Below the pieces are notes generated by a model that was not told the DNA's origin, did not search any database, and saw nothing but the letters and a program-made list of their open reading frames with translations. Positions 22,876-35,150 of a stretch of DNA of 64,000 bases are shown here, one piece after another. Every line of letters starts with the position of its first letter. Within the stretch, counting starts at the first letter, position 1. Made by a program: the position numbers and the translations under genes. Source of the DNA: Triglochin maritima (taxonomy: Eukaryota > Streptophyta > Magnoliopsida > Alismatales > Juncaginaceae); contig OY821787.1 in NCBI GenBank assembly GCA_963682175.1, positions 10,518,501 to 10,582,500 of the forward strand, written 5' to 3'.

Positions 22876-24797
22876 TGTAATGTTTCGAAACTGCGCAAAA
22901 TTTAAAATTTAAACACAAGAATTCAAACTCAAAGGGTGGGAACGTTATCCATAAAATCATCAAGTAGGTGCACCATATTACATCAGAGTTTGTCAAAATA
23001 TATGATTACATCAGAATACAGACACCTGAAAATACAAGTAATCACAACGACCTCAAAGAATCAGAAAAGAGCATCCTTGACCCAAAATGTGCCCGCCCGC
23101 AGTCACCACCCAACAGTGCCTACTGAGGTCCTGAAATGCAAATGTGACAACAATGCTTGAGTTTCCAGAAGGAAACCCCGTACACCAAGCCCCTATATGA
23201 AATACATTAGTATAATAAAATGAACCTATCGTACTAGTAGCATGACATATCATGTCATCAACAATAAGGAAAGTAATCCCCTCAGGGGTAAAATTGGTAC
23301 ATTTGTCCCACAACATCAATCAGCCTCCCACAGAGACCTACCTAGGCACATACGGTCTTACGGACAATACGCAACGCACCCCCACGCGGCTATACTAAAG
23401 AGGAGTTCGGTGAGACGTCGTCCGCACTAGGTATTATTAGATCTGAAACTCGTGGTCAACGCCACTCTGATGGAGTCGTCGCTCAGGTCGGTCCACTCAC
23501 TCAACAGGTGCCCAACCAAACTACCCTATCGGAAACATCGTCGATAGTCCACCGCCGCCGTGGTCCTCCCCGTCGCCACTCAGTCACGCAGGCTCAAACA
23601 TCTCCATCAAGGTCAGTCAAAGGTATCTACCACCCAAAGGGCCAGATAATCGACAGATCTAGACCGAAGTCCGCAGGGGTCATCATACTCCGTGAGCTTT
23701 GCAACATCGTGCATTGGGATTCGTGATCCCTCAAGGCTACTACTCTAAAAGAGTCAAGTAAAACATATACGCCATGGTGCATAATACAGTGGTACCACGT
23801 CCCGAGCGTCTACACTCTTCCACACAGTGGTCCCTAGGCAGGCGTGATCAATGCACCCATCGTCACCTTCTGGCTCACGCTCTAGGCAAGGACACATGTT
23901 TTCATGGACAGAGTTGACACTCTACTAAGACAGGGGTTTAGTTCTGGGCCAAACCGGTCGACCGAAAAAGGTATACGGTCGACCACTCCTTCAAGGATCG
24001 ATCGAATAGACGCCTACAACGGTCGAACTCCGGGCTCACAACTTTAGCCCCATCGGTCGAACAAAAGGTATAATTTGGTTGATCGCTAGACGGTTAAAAT
24101 CAGACTAACTTTAAGTCAAAATCCAGGCAACGGTAAAACGACTCACGGGCCCTGTTCGACCGAAAATATAAGGATCTTTCCTACAATCATCAAGTCATAA
24201 TCGGTTGAACCAGCATCTAATCGGTCGACCTAACATTCAAAATACTTAAACGACCGATCAAACAAGAGTCAAGAGCGGTCGACCATTTAGATGGTCTACG
24301 TTCTGTCAAGAACAATCCACAAAGCAACGGTCGAACACTAAAAGGCTCGTCTGACCGATAAACAACAGGTGTTTTTCCGACCCACTAGCATAAGCACAAC
24401 CGGTCGACTGCCGCGACGCATTGTTCGATCGGTGTTAATTGAGATCGGGAATTACACTAAAATAGGTCGACCGCAAACATATGTCGGTCAACCAAAAGTC
24501 GGCAACTACCTGGCCTTGCCAGGAACATCATGTTGCCCTCGTCGCCGGAGAGGTCTTTGTCCTCCAACGATGAGCAAAACCTCACACACTTCAGTGTGAA
24601 CAAAATGCAACTATCAAACTTGGCATACCTCTTAGGTTGACTAACACTCGTTGGAGCTCCGCTCGCGCAACGTCCCTTCCGGTTAGCAACCTCCTAAATG
24701 TCCTCCGTGTGCCAGACTCCACGTACCTGACGCCTCGAGGTCACAACTCTGTTGACCTCTTTGCACGCATCCTCTGCTTCGTCAGAAAAGGAGAGAT
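22876..24797 (-). repeat. LTR copy A, minus orientation, 5' end lost
   Basis: The complement of 22930-23040 matches 45600-45720 of LTR B (TACTTGTATTTTC, TTTTGACAA-CTCTGATGTAAT, GGTGCACC). The LTR 3' end would be TTACA at 22876 as in copy B. The CGGTCGACCG-type array lies at 23955-24494, and the complement of AGGTCTTTGTCCTCC near 24555 matches the GGTCGGAGACCTCTCCGACG block of copy B. The start-of-LTR sequence is absent; another LTR begins at 24798, so copy A is probably truncated by it. Confidence 0.75.
23955..24494. repeat. Paired palindrome array, LTR A
   Basis: Sites related to CGGTCGACCG start at about 23955/23976, 23995/24020, 24054/24076, 24131/24153, 24202/24222, 24251/24276, 24328/24348, 24401/24422 and 24464/24485. 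Spacing inside pairs is 20-25 bp. Most sites carry one to three changes from the consensus. Confidence 0.75.
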
Positions 24798-26150
24798 TGT
24801 AGGATCGTGAATGTTGCTTAGTTCTAATCAATTTTAACCTAATTACTTATTTGTTTAAACAATCAATGAATGCACAGCGGAATTAAAAACTAACAAGCAA
24901 GCAATGAAGAAATATGCAAACCACAATCAAAGACGGGGATTTCTATAGAGGTTTGGCACCCACACTCAGGTCCTAGTCCTCTCTTGCAAGCTCCGCTCGA
25001 ATCACCGAGCTCCACTCACGATTTCACTAACCACTCCCCGTTCCGGGTCGGGAGAGAAGCCTTTACAATCTTCACGCTCGCGAACAACTCTCGCTGAGCT
25101 TGGCTCCTCCTCTCACAATCCGAGAGGGATGCTTTGGGCTTTCACCGAAACCTTTACAAGACTTTGACAGTAAAGGATGAGTGGAACAAACACTCTCTAA
25201 ATCTGAGCACACTTGAGTATAAAATGGAATTGATTACTAAGTGTGGAAGGTTTGAGCTTTTGAGTGTTTGGAGCTTTCTCTCTAATGTAGTAGACAATCT
25301 GGAGTGGGAGAGTTGTGTAAAATTGTGTTGGACAACTCTATTTATAAGCTCCTAAGGTGTTATAGTCATTGTGGTTAATTGGGTAAGTCTTTGTGTAAGA
25401 TACACAAAACAGAAACCTGCAGGATGCAATTCAGAACAAGTTCGGTCAATCGGTCGTGTCAAACGGTCGACCGTTGGACAATTTGGAATATTGGTCGATC
25501 AACCGATAAGGGAACGGTCGAACGAAACAGACTATAACTTGGGTACACTTAAGTTAACAGTCGAACACCGAGATACGTTCGGTCGACCAAAAATCAACAG
25601 GCTCTACAGGGTTGACAAAAATGATCAAATTTGGTCGACCGAAAGAAGGTCCATGATCGATCGAAAACTATCAGGCAATTGGGGTTTGTCAAGAGATTTA
25701 TGTTTGGTCGACCGATAGACATTTGTATTTTTGGTTTTGGGTGAATAATTAAAATACGACCATTGAAATAATACGACAAGTCTAATGGTCAATAACTAAG
25801 TGTAAACGGTCGACCGAACGGGTAGTAAAATTCACTGTTTGTTAAAGGAAACAAATGGTCGACCGAAGGTCTGAACGATCGACCAAATTGACTCTGACAG
25901 TTCTAGTTAGTGAATTTTGTTTCTTGTTTGGGTGATCTATTGAAGTCCAAATGTTGTAAAATTTTATGTGTGACTTCTATAGAGAACCTAATGTGTGTTT
26001 GATTGGTTTTTAGCTCAAGTATGCTCAAGTATATATAGTTCCTAAAACTCAAATGAAATATAAAATACATGTCTTCAACTGAACTTGATTACATGTCTTG
26101 ACTTGATTTCCCTCTTTTTTGACTCTTGATCACCTGTAAAAGTTAGCACA
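24798..26150 (-). repeat. LTR copy E, minus orientation, different family from A
   Basis: On the minus strand: U3 with the palindrome array (25885 down to 25443), a TATA box (CTTATAAATAG at about 25336-25346), then a GC-richer leader with GAGAGAGGACTAGGACCTGAG-like text, ending CCTACA at 24798. The complement of 25990-26125 matches 30570-30650 of LTR F (AAGACATGTAATC, GAAGACATGTA, TTTGAGT-TTAGGA), so E and F are the same family in opposite orientation. The style resembles SIRE-type copia LTRs, which is only a guess. Left outer end near 26150 not precisely fixed. Confidence 0.6.
25443..25885. repeat. Paired palindrome array, LTR E
   Basis: Sites at about 25443/25464, 25492/25515, 25558/25580, 25632/25654, 25705, 25807 and 25856/25876. 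Exact CGGTCGACCG at 25464 and 25807; the rest are near matches such as TGGTCGACCG. Located upstream of the LTR TATA box on the minus strand. Confidence 0.75.
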
Positions 26151-26352
26151 ATACAAAATATATGTTATGCGTAGTGTGTGTTATTCTCATTGATTAAAAT
26201 TAAGATTAAGTTGATTAAAATTAAGATTAAGTTGATTAAACCATCAAAATATAAATTAAGACAAAAAAACCAACATAGATGAGAATGATGGGGGAGGGGA
26301 AGGAAGAAAGAAGTTAGAGAAATAGAACAAAAGAGGATGGATGATTGCTTTA
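26151..26352. other. Spacer before the Harbinger element
   Basis: Contains AAATTAAGATTAAGTTGATT twice in tandem (about 26198-26236) and GA-rich sequence; otherwise nothing recognised. Confidence 0.45.
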
Positions 26353-26751
26353 GAGCACCCTTAACGGGTGCTCTTTGCCCGGTAGGGCGCCCGGGCAACC
26401 CTCCCTTAACGGGAGGGCGCGCCTAGGGCGGGGCACCCTGGGCGGATTCCCGGGCGGGGGGCCACGTGCCCCCCCCATTCGTCCAGTTTTTTTTTGTTTT
26501 TGTTTTAAAAATAAAGATTATTTTTATAATTAGGATAATGTATTAATTAGGTAAATGGAATTTAATTAATTAGGTATTACAAAATAATTGAAAAAATATT
26601 TTATGATTAATTAACAATTTTATGATTTACTTAGATATAAAAAAATTAAAAAATCATAAATAAATTAAGAAATACAAAATACAAATACAATACATATACA
26701 CTTCGGAAACAAAATACAATACAAGTACATAATACGAAATACTGTAGGTCA

Positions 26752-27111
26752 TCGATGTTTGAGAAGTTCAAGCCTCGATCAAATCGTCTCGTCTTTAGTG
26801 AGTCACGCGCGTACTGTAAGTCCTCGATGTTTGAGAAGTTCAAGCCTCGATCCAATCGTCTCGTCTTTAGTGAGTCACGCGCGTACTGTAGGTCCTCGAT
26901 GTTTGAGAAGTTCAAGCCTCGATCCAATCGTCTCGTCTTTAGTGAGTCACGCGCGTACTGTAGGTCCTTGATGTTTGAGAAGTCCAAGCCTCGATCCAAT
27001 CGTCTCGTCTTTAGTGAGTCACGCGCGTACTCTAGGTCCTCGATGCTTGAGAAGTCCAAGCCTCGATCCAATCGTCTCGTCTTTTGTGAGTCACGCGCGT
27101 ACTGTAGGTTA
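26752..27111 (+). repeat. 72-bp tandem repeat, five copies, upstream of the transposase
   Basis: TCGATGTTTGAGAAGT starts at 26752, 26824, 26896, 26968 and 27040, an exact 72-bp step. All frames stay open because 72 is 24 codons, which produces spurious ORFs on both strands. It ends about 60 bp before the transposase start codon, so it may lie in the promoter or 5' UTR. Confidence 0.88.
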
Positions 27112-27170
27112 CTTCTCACAACTATAAATGCACTCCTCCTGGTTGGTTCTCTCTCATTCATCTACGAACA

Positions 27171-28457
27171 ATGTCTTCACCCGATAAGTCTTCCAGTTGG
27201 AAGTCTTCATCATCTTCAACATCCAATGACGAAGTTTACGACCAAGTGTTGAACTCCTTAACGGAGTATGTCTCCCAAGTGGTGGACCAACAGCCTAAGA
27301 GGCGTAGAATGTGAACTTCAAACCCAGATAGAGATAGGGAGCTTGGTTACAACCGTTTGATTGCGGATTATTTTTCTAACAACCCTGTTTATCCTGACAA
27401 CATTTTCAGGTGAAGATTTAGGATGCGAAAGCATGTATTTCTTCGCATTGTGAGTGTCATTGAGGCGTCTGATGTCTTCTTCCAACGTAATCCAGACGCC
27501 ACCGGTAGGATGAGCATCTCTGGCCTGCAAAAATGTACCGCGGCGATTCGTATGCTAGCGTACGGTGTTGCGGCTGACGAGGTGCACGAATACTTGAGGC
27601 TAAGCGAATCCACGGCAAGAAACGCACTTGAGAAATTCTGCGATGGTGTAATTAACAACTTCGGCGGTGAGTACCTCCGAAGACCTAATGCAAATGACCT
27701 AGCACGACTACTTCACGTTGGTGAGCAGGGTAGGTTCCCAGGCATGATGGGAAGTATCGATTGCATGCACTGGGTGTGGAAAAATTGCCCGGTTGCTTGG
27801 AGGGGCCAATATCAAGGGCGTAGTGGCAATGCCACTCTTGTCCTCGAGGCAGTGGCGTCGGCTGACTTGTGGATATGGCACTCGTTTTTTGGCACACCAG
27901 GTTCATGCAATGACTTAAATGTCCTACAACGATCTCCAGTTTTTGACGACGTAATGGAAGGACGAGCTCCACCTGTGAATTTTGAGGTAAACGGTTCTCG
28001 ATATAATATGGGATATTATCTTACTGATGATATTTATCCAAAATGGGCAGCATTCATTCCGTCCATCGTTCATCCACAAACACCGAAGGACAGGTTATTT
28101 GCTGAACGACAGGAAGCAGCACGCAAAGATGTAGAACGTGCATTTGGAGTCTTGCAAGCGCGATTCGTGATAGTGAAGAAGCCATCTCTTGCATGGAGTA
28201 AGATTGTACTTAACAAAATAATGACAGCTTGCATTGTAATGCATAATATGATAGTGGAGGATGAACGTGATTCCTTCGGTAATTTTGGAGATTGGAACGA
28301 ATTTGTTCAGGATCAACCTCGAAATTCCGTGAACGACGCGGTTCGGTATTCCACTGACCGTGTATTGGATATTACTAGGTACTTGAGAAGGAGAGATCAA
28401 GTTCGTGATCGCACCACATATTTGAACCTTCAAGCCGATTTGGTCGACAATATATGA
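27171..28457 (+). pseudogene. PIF/Harbinger transposase (HARBI1-like), two premature stops near the N terminus
   Basis: ATG at 27171 follows a TATA-like CTATAAATG at 27122 and opens a Ser-rich N terminus. The same frame has TGA at 27312-27314 and TGA at 27411-27413, then is open for 344 codons to 28457. The C-terminal part is a full DDE_Tnp_4 nuclease: GSIDCMHWVWKNCP (first Asp), SFFGTPGSCNDLNVL (second Asp), YYLTDDIYPKWAAF, and ERAFGVLQARF (Glu). This family cuts and pastes the element at TTA sites. Both stops are TGA and could come from TGG or CGA. If an internal Met such as 27423 is used, the nuclease itself would still be intact, but the N-terminal DNA-binding part would be lost. Confidence 0.88.
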
Positions 28458-28888
28458 CAACGCTTTGGAGGAAATACGTCTTGATGTATTTGAAGTTTAG
28501 TATTTAAGTTTAGTATTTAAGCATGTATTTTTAGTTTTAGTTTCTCAATTTCCGGTTAATGTACTATGTAATGTGGTTTTCTAAATTTTAATAATATTTT
28601 CGTATTTATTAATTAAATGTTAATTAAAAACGAATGAATTGTTGATATTAAATAATTACGATAATGATTATTAATATATTTTGTTGATTGTTGAAAGAGT
28701 TTTGGAGAGAAGAATAAAAATAATGACGTGACAACAAATACTGTAGCGTGACTGGGTGGATTGGGTAATGGTTAAAGATTTTGTAAGGAGGTTGGTTTGT
28801 GCTGACGTGGCAGAGAGAGAAGCTGACGTGACTGAGAGAGAATGTAGGGCGCTCCGGAACTGGTTGGGCACGGTTAACGATGCTCTTA

Positions 28889-30399
28889 TGAAGTCAATCT
28901 CACGTCATCCCAACAACCCTGGCCATCACCCTACAACACCACCATCACGTCCACACTCTCCTTTGTACTCCCATCACATCAAAGTCATCTCCCACGTAAC
29001 CCAATTAGCACCCTATCAATTAGCACCCTAAAGAGTGTTAGGGATTTAACATAGAATCCCCACCATTCTTCCAGCACGATTAAACCCTGGAACCCCAAAA
29101 GTTATGCTTACCTTGGTAAAGAGCCTAATATAAAATCAACAAAACCACCGTGGTTTAACCACATGTAATAAGTATACAAAAATTGGAAGTTATCTAAAAC
29201 TCATATCTACCTAGGATGGGTGAATCTATAGTTAATCAATGGTTACGTTGTTTTGGATGCAACTCTTGGGAGTTTTCGTCGTAGGGGACAAGCTTTTCTT
29301 CCGACACGCTTCCCAATGATCATTTTTGCTTTTTCTTTCAACCAAGAAGCCCTCCGGGTGAGCTTCTGGAAGCTTTTTGCTGAATATGATGTTTAGTTTT
29401 GGGTTGCCCTCCCCTGAATGTGCCATTGACGCATCCGGTTTTGTGCCACCATTTCAATTTGACCTTCGCTTGTATGTTTTTTACGGTCCATAGTAAGGCC
29501 AATATTTACTGCTACCATTGTCAATTACTGCTACATGTTATCACATATGTTTAGTTTTGGTTTTGCCCCCACTCACACATCATGTCCCGTGCCACCATAT
29601 TCATTTGTCAATCACTTATATGTTTTTACGGTCCATACCAAGCCCAATATTTACAGAATGTAACATTGCCAAGTAATGCTATATGTAATCTCATTTTATT
29701 TTTCAGTTGGGAAGCGTGCATGGGTGGAAGATTGAAGAGAAAAATGCAAAGGGGGTGACGAAGGCTTCGGGGTAATTTGGTGATGTCCTTCGATAAGATG
29801 CCTCGTCGGAAAGGTTTGTGCAACGCAAAACGGAATATATACATCTCCCAAGGATAATCAATACGACCTGATATGCCAACGAATCGTATTCAACGCAATA
29901 CAAGTGTAAACCGAATAATTCGAATGTCAATGCAATACAACTTCTGACCCGAATACCTAAAGTGTTTTGTTAACCAAGGTGGAGCCAGGCTGTGAGCCCA
30001 ATCGAGTTGGGTTTAACATCTCCCTCAAATTATTAACGAATTCATCAATGATTAAGTCGAGCTTTAATTGGTTTGATGTGTGATTGGGTCTGGTAATTAG
30101 TTAGCATCAGGGATACTTATTAGGACCACAACTAGCATCAGATCCATCAGCAAATTGGCAGTGAGAAATATGGTTTCAATTTCATCACAAGCTAATTGGG
30201 TTTCTTTTGAACGTTTTCATCTCCATAAAAATGGAGGATATTGCTGAAAATAGTCAAAAATGGAGGGTAATGATGCCAATGAGATGCGAATGAAAGGTAT
30301 TTGAGCATAATCAATTTGCAAAGAAAAACAATAACACTTATTATGGAATTATAACAACAATTAGAAATCTTGAAGATTAGTTGGTGGAATGCTAGTCCT
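28889..30399. other. Unassigned region with a 157-bp tandem duplication
   Basis: No gene recognised. GTTTAGTTTTGG starts at 29392 and 29549, and the following phrases (GTGCCACCAT-TTCA-TTTG, TTTTTACGGTCCATA, AATATTTAC) repeat in the same order, so about 157 bp is duplicated with divergence (29390-29690). The tail (29700-30400) shows nothing supported. Confidence 0.5.
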
Positions 30400-31900
30400 T
30401 TGTGTTATCTTTTTGGCCTCATTAATCTTAATTTTGAGGATTAACAAACTAATATGATGCATAATTCCAATTAACACATTACATAGATCATAGTGTCAAA
30501 TTACACACACACATACATACATATATATATATTGTATATTCTTAACATTCTAGATGTTCAAATTGAAGAATCAATCAATGCTCAAGACTTGTAATCAAAG
30601 CTCGAAGAGAAGACATGTAATTAACATATTATTTGAGTCTTAGGATCAATTGTACACTTGATACCCAATGATAAATTTGATAGAGTCGGTCGATCGAACA
30701 TCTTTTTGTCCACCAAAATCCTTTTGACAGAAGCATTTCAACCGCACTAGATTTTCTAGTTCGAACGACCCGAACATCTTTCGGTAATCTAATTTCCTTG
30801 GGTCGATAAACCCCAAATCCTTGTTGGAATATTATGTTCAGTCGATCAGGACCAATTTGGTAATCAAGTTTTCCAAACATCAAATCCTATGTGTCTTGAT
30901 CTTATATTGGCCATGTCGCAAAGAGTCGTTGAGAATTCTCAATTGATCTATCTTTTGTCTCCAAGCACATTCCTTGGAACCTCACGAAATCCAGAACTCC
31001 AATCATTCATCGGTCAACTGTTTTTCTTTGTTTGCTATTGGCACGCAACGATTCTTTCCATGTATTAATATAGTCCTTGGATTCTCAATGGATATTTCAT
31101 TTCTAATTGTTGGCGCAAAAGATGAAAATACTTGACTTTGATAAAATCCTATTTTGGACCACTGACTAGACAAAGTTTGACCAAACCTTTACTTGTCCAT
31201 TTTGGATGGTTGGTCGAACCCCTTTCGATCAATCGAATTTTATTCGGTCAAAATTTAAGAAAAGATACTCGAATATGGTGCTCGGTTATCCAACTCATTT
31301 TTGGTCAACCAAATTTCTACTTTTGACCAAGTCAACTCTCATTTGCGAATCACCATTCTCCAAAACGGCCGATTGAAAAAAAATTCTTGGATTTTTGCCC
31401 GAGCTTAAGTCACATCTAATCTTTCAATGGTCTAAATTTCACCAACTCTTAAAAATGTTCTATTTGCTTTGAAGCCTATAAATACTTTATTCAAGAGACA
31501 CAAATACACTCTCTACATATACTCCAAGTAATCTCAACTTTTGTGTCCTCAATTCCCAAGCCTTCAAAGCTCTAACAACACTTAAACTTCATTCAATTCG
31601 CTCCAAGCCCAGTTCCATCACTTTGAGTGCATTCAAGTTAAAGTTCAACAACATTCAATAAATTTCAAGTGTTGTAAAGCTCCTTCTCGGGTTGTGAGAG
31701 AGGGATCGAGCAAGGTGAGAGTGTTTCAAAGGCTTGGATTGTAGAAGATTTATCTTCAACCCGGAATGAAGAGATTAGTGGATACTCGAGTAAGAATAGA
31801 AGGATCGATTGGAACTTGAGAAGATGACTATATCACGGTGGTTATGATCGAACATCTATAAAAAATACCGTTGACAATTTGTGTTTTAAAATTCTCTAAC
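30400..31900 (+). repeat. LTR copy F, plus orientation, same family as E
   Basis: Shares AAGACATGTAAT and TTTGAGTCTTAGGA (30610-30645) with the complement of copy E. A TATA box (CCTATAAATAC, about 31467-31477) lies downstream of degenerate palindrome sites (30687/30706 and scattered GGTCGAAC or GGTCAACC to 31310). The transcribed leader has CTCCTTCTCGGGTTGTGAGA near 31680, like copy E. Ends are estimates. Confidence 0.5.
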
Positions 31901-33290
31901 TCTCATTTTTTTTTATCTCGGCATAGATGATCATAACCATTTGCCAAAGACTAATTAGCATGTGGGCGACTAGTACGATGAATTTGGATGTGGGTGTAAT
32001 AACTAAGTATGTGATATGTTGATATTTCATATAAAAACTTATTTGACCGTGTACAATTTGCCTAAAACAATTGCTATATCCATTACTTTCATAGAAGATC
32101 CGATGAATCATTTGGAATCATGTAAAATATTGTTAAATCGATGTTGACTTATTTAATCTAATGATGGATTTGAAGGGAATGTGTTCTAAAAGTTTTACTT
32201 TTAAATGTCAATTATTATGAATTGAATGAGAAATCATTTTGTTCATTGTTTATGTTATTCGTCTTTTAGAAGTGTTAAGGAAGAGGCTCTTGGTCCTTAA
32301 CCGTAGAGCTCTAAAAGATATTGGTTTACATAAAACAAAAGATATTCGCAATCATGGTAATTAACATGAGACATTAATTACCGAGTTAAGATTGTCGTGT
32401 TGGTCATAGATCATTGTAGCTCTACAAGTGAGTGACGACACGGGTATGCAAAAGAGGAAAATATTACTTTTGTATACTGAATAGACCTAATAAGTAAAAT
32501 ATTATAGAAATGTGTTTCTGTGTCATTAATATTTTACTGTGTCTTCGGTCCTTTGATATGAGACTTATATCCAATCACTTAAGGAATTCTTAATTAGATT
32601 AGTGTCTTGAGCTATCAATAAGTGTAGTATAAAGGCATTGGTTGGTTAAGTACAACTTTTGTTGGAGAAGATAGTTAGTCAAAAGACTATCATTGCCCCT
32701 CTTAATTGAGTGATGATATTAGTGGGCCCCTTGATAAAGCAAAGTTAAAATGTGCACAATGTGATTTGAGTTAAGTCACATATTTATAACTAGCTTAAAG
32801 AGATCAAGAAATGGATACCAATACAAAGATGACACAATACTACTTTGTGTGTATTCTTAATATCACGAGGCAAGGGACGGACACAAGTGGAACACTCCAT
32901 CACTAAATGGATCGGGTTTTGGTTCAAGTGGAATTAAGACATCTAACTAATTGGGAGCTATAATGTGTAGCTAGATACCACTTATAGCTTGTGATATTAA
33001 GCTCTTAATATCACTGCCAACTTAGTTTAGATCCTCCCATAGGTCACACCACAAAACTGGGAAACAAGAAATGGGGATTTTGAGTTCATAAGATGCGTTG
33101 GGTTTCATGAAGAAAATATGACACATGGGGTGAACAAGCAAAGTCAAAATTATGTTGTGATTAATAACCTAATTGGAATCTAAATTAAATTCATATGTGA
33201 TGTAAATATTATGGGGTGTAATGATTTATCATTACATAGGATAATATGTTACATAAGTTATGAATTAACTACTGATCCCGAAATGTCGAA
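31901..33290 (+). repeat. Retroelement segment S, plus copy
   Basis: 32625-33060 is nearly identical to the complement of 63557-63998, and weaker similarity continues to about 33270 (63440 on the other copy). No open frame. The segment is followed at 33341/33359 by two palindrome sites, and in the other copy by a full palindrome array and a TATA box, so it is probably the region next to or inside an LTR. 31901-32624 has no partner in the window and no gene. Confidence 0.7.
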
Positions 33291-34639
33291 TTTTGTAGGG
33301 GTTTAACCAAAATTTGACCAACTGCAAAACTGTGCACAAACGATCGACCGTTTACTATTGGTCGACCGAATCGGGACAGAACATAGGTCAAGTTGATGTC
33401 TCAATTAAAACAACCATAGGTCAATGTCAGGGTACAATGCGCAAGGAAATACAAGAAGCTGAAATCCTACTACATCAATATTAAGAGATGAAAGGATTAC
33501 ATCAATGAGCTCCTATATCCAGTCCTCGCCTCCCAAACCTAAGTCACCTCCAGCCGCCTACTACATCTCACTTGCACACGCACAACCTACGCCTGAGTCT
33601 CAAATCAAGACTCAGTACCACCCCAACCCCACATCGTACTAGGTTACGTCGTTCCACACGGCTCACACAGGTCTTGTGTCCCAAGGTGATCACGTGTCCC
33701 AGCGAAGCCGAGCGTGCACCTCGACCCCACCGCGCATCCAATCAACAAGGCAATACTCAACCCACTATCACGGTAGAACTGTCGCGCGTCCCAAGGCGAC
33801 CACACATCCCAACCAGACCAAATGTGCACCCTTGACAAGATCGCACATTCGGGCCACAAGGCAACGTCGTACTCCAACCACATGCCCAAGACCGTGAGCA
33901 ATGCTCCCTAATGGCCACTCGTCACGACGCGGGTGAGTTGACAAGTTTCGCATCTAGCTTTGGGAGCTGATCACACGTCCGAAAACATGAGCAACACTCT
34001 CAAACAATCACTTGCCACAACGTGGGTGGACCATTCTCGAGCCGCCACAACACAAGGGGAAAACCCTAACATCTAGTCATGCGTGCCTCAAACGTCATCC
34101 TCACCACCCGACCACACACTTGAGTCCGTGAGCAACGCTCAAACAGCCACTCGTGACAGCGTTGGTGGGAAACTGTTTCCACGTACCTCTCGTGAATCCA
34201 GCAAATATTCCATTATTAATTAATTAAACAAATACAATTAAATCCTGAGTTTTCAAGGCAATCTAGTTATTCATAGTTTAATCAAATACCATTAAATTAC
34301 AGGTTTTTTCTACAATTAACCCAACCATTCTATATTTGCAAGCTTTTTACAGAATTTAACCCAACTATTCATTATTAAACTAAAACAACTAAAATCCAGG
34401 GGCTTCTTTGCAAATACCCCGACACAAACAAAAACCCACGATCAAACCCTAGCTGTCGGCCTCATCGGTGTCATCGCCGCTCCGATGACCCACCGTCAGG
34501 CGGCCCACCATACCCCGGCTACTTCAGCAGCGGCCATGCCCACTGCCACCAGCATGGTGACGCGACCTGCAAGGCGGCGCGACACCAGCCCGTGTGCAGT
34601 TATATGGCCTCCGACATCGCTCTGGCTGGCCTCGTGAGC
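33291..34639. other. Degenerate LTR debris with a 120-bp repeat
   Basis: GC-richer than its surroundings. GTGAGCAA-GCTC followed by GCCACTCGT recurs three times (about 33893, 33988 and 34131), a degenerate repeat of about 95-145 bp step. CTGAGTCTCAAATCAAGACT (33592) is a small inverted repeat like the one in LTR B near 45468. It may be a decayed minus-strand copy of the A/B/C LTR family; not proven. No gene. Confidence 0.4.
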
Positions 34640-35150
34640 TACAATGTGGTTCGTGACTTACCTGGGTAAAATGTTTTTTTAATTTTTTTTGTTTTGGTTT
34701 TTTTGATTGTTTTGTTTTGTTAATGTATTTGTTAAGGCATTTGGTTATTGTTATTTTTTGATTGTTTTGTATTTGTTTTGTTAATGTATTTTGTTTTAAT
34801 GTATTTGTTTTGTTTTGTTAATGTATTTGTAGCTTAAATTATTCTAATACATTATTAATATTTAATAATATTTGTTTTGAATTGTTAATTTTCGTAATTA
34901 TTAATTAATTACATTAACTGATGTTAATGAATTAAGTTATATATTGGTTGGTGAGGGAAACATAAAATAATGGAGAAGAAAGTGATGTGAAGTAAAGAGA
35001 AAGTAGTGGGGTAATATCACTATTGAGAGGTGAATAGTTAAAGATTATGTGAGTAAAGATCGTGTTGATGTGGAGGAGAGCGAAGCTGATGTGAAGGAGA
35101 GAATGATGATTGTGATCTTTAAAATATAATCATTGTCGAGAATGACCTAA
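34640..35150 (+). mobile_element. Relic or MITE related to the Harbinger 3' end
   Basis: The string GTGAATAGTTAAAGATTATG followed by GTTGATGTGG and GAGCGAAGCTGATGTG (about 35030-35100) parallels the right end of the 26353 element (GTAATGGTTAAAGATTTTG, GCTGACGTGGCAGAG, GAAGCTGACGTG). The T-rich start with TTTTTTGTTTTGG also recalls its left part. No transposase. Ends not fixed. Confidence 0.45.

Larger units (their letters stand above)
26353..28885 (+). mobile_element. PIF/Harbinger DNA transposon with TTA target duplication
   Basis: Inverted ends GAGCACCCTTAACGGGTGC (26353) and, on the complement of the right end, GAGCATCGTTAACCGTGCC (28885 inward). TTA flanks both sides (26350-26352 and 28886-28888), the duplication typical of PIF/Harbinger. 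The first 120 bp and last 60 bp are unusually GC-rich. Inside lie a 72-bp repeat block and one transposase gene. The Myb/SANT-like second ORF of full PIF elements was not found. Confidence 0.9.

Noticed and set aside
26755..27252. 165-codon frame on the plus strand and 171-codon frame on the minus strand
   Set aside because: Both come from the 72-bp repeat, which keeps all frames open because 72 is divisible by three.
27423..28457. Transposase as a domesticated HARBI1/ALP1-type host gene
   Set aside because: It lies between intact Harbinger ends with a TTA duplication and has two stops, so it is element-borne.
33572..33953. Overlapping frames of 60-87 codons on both strands
   Set aside because: GC-richer LTR debris; no family recognised and no codon pattern.
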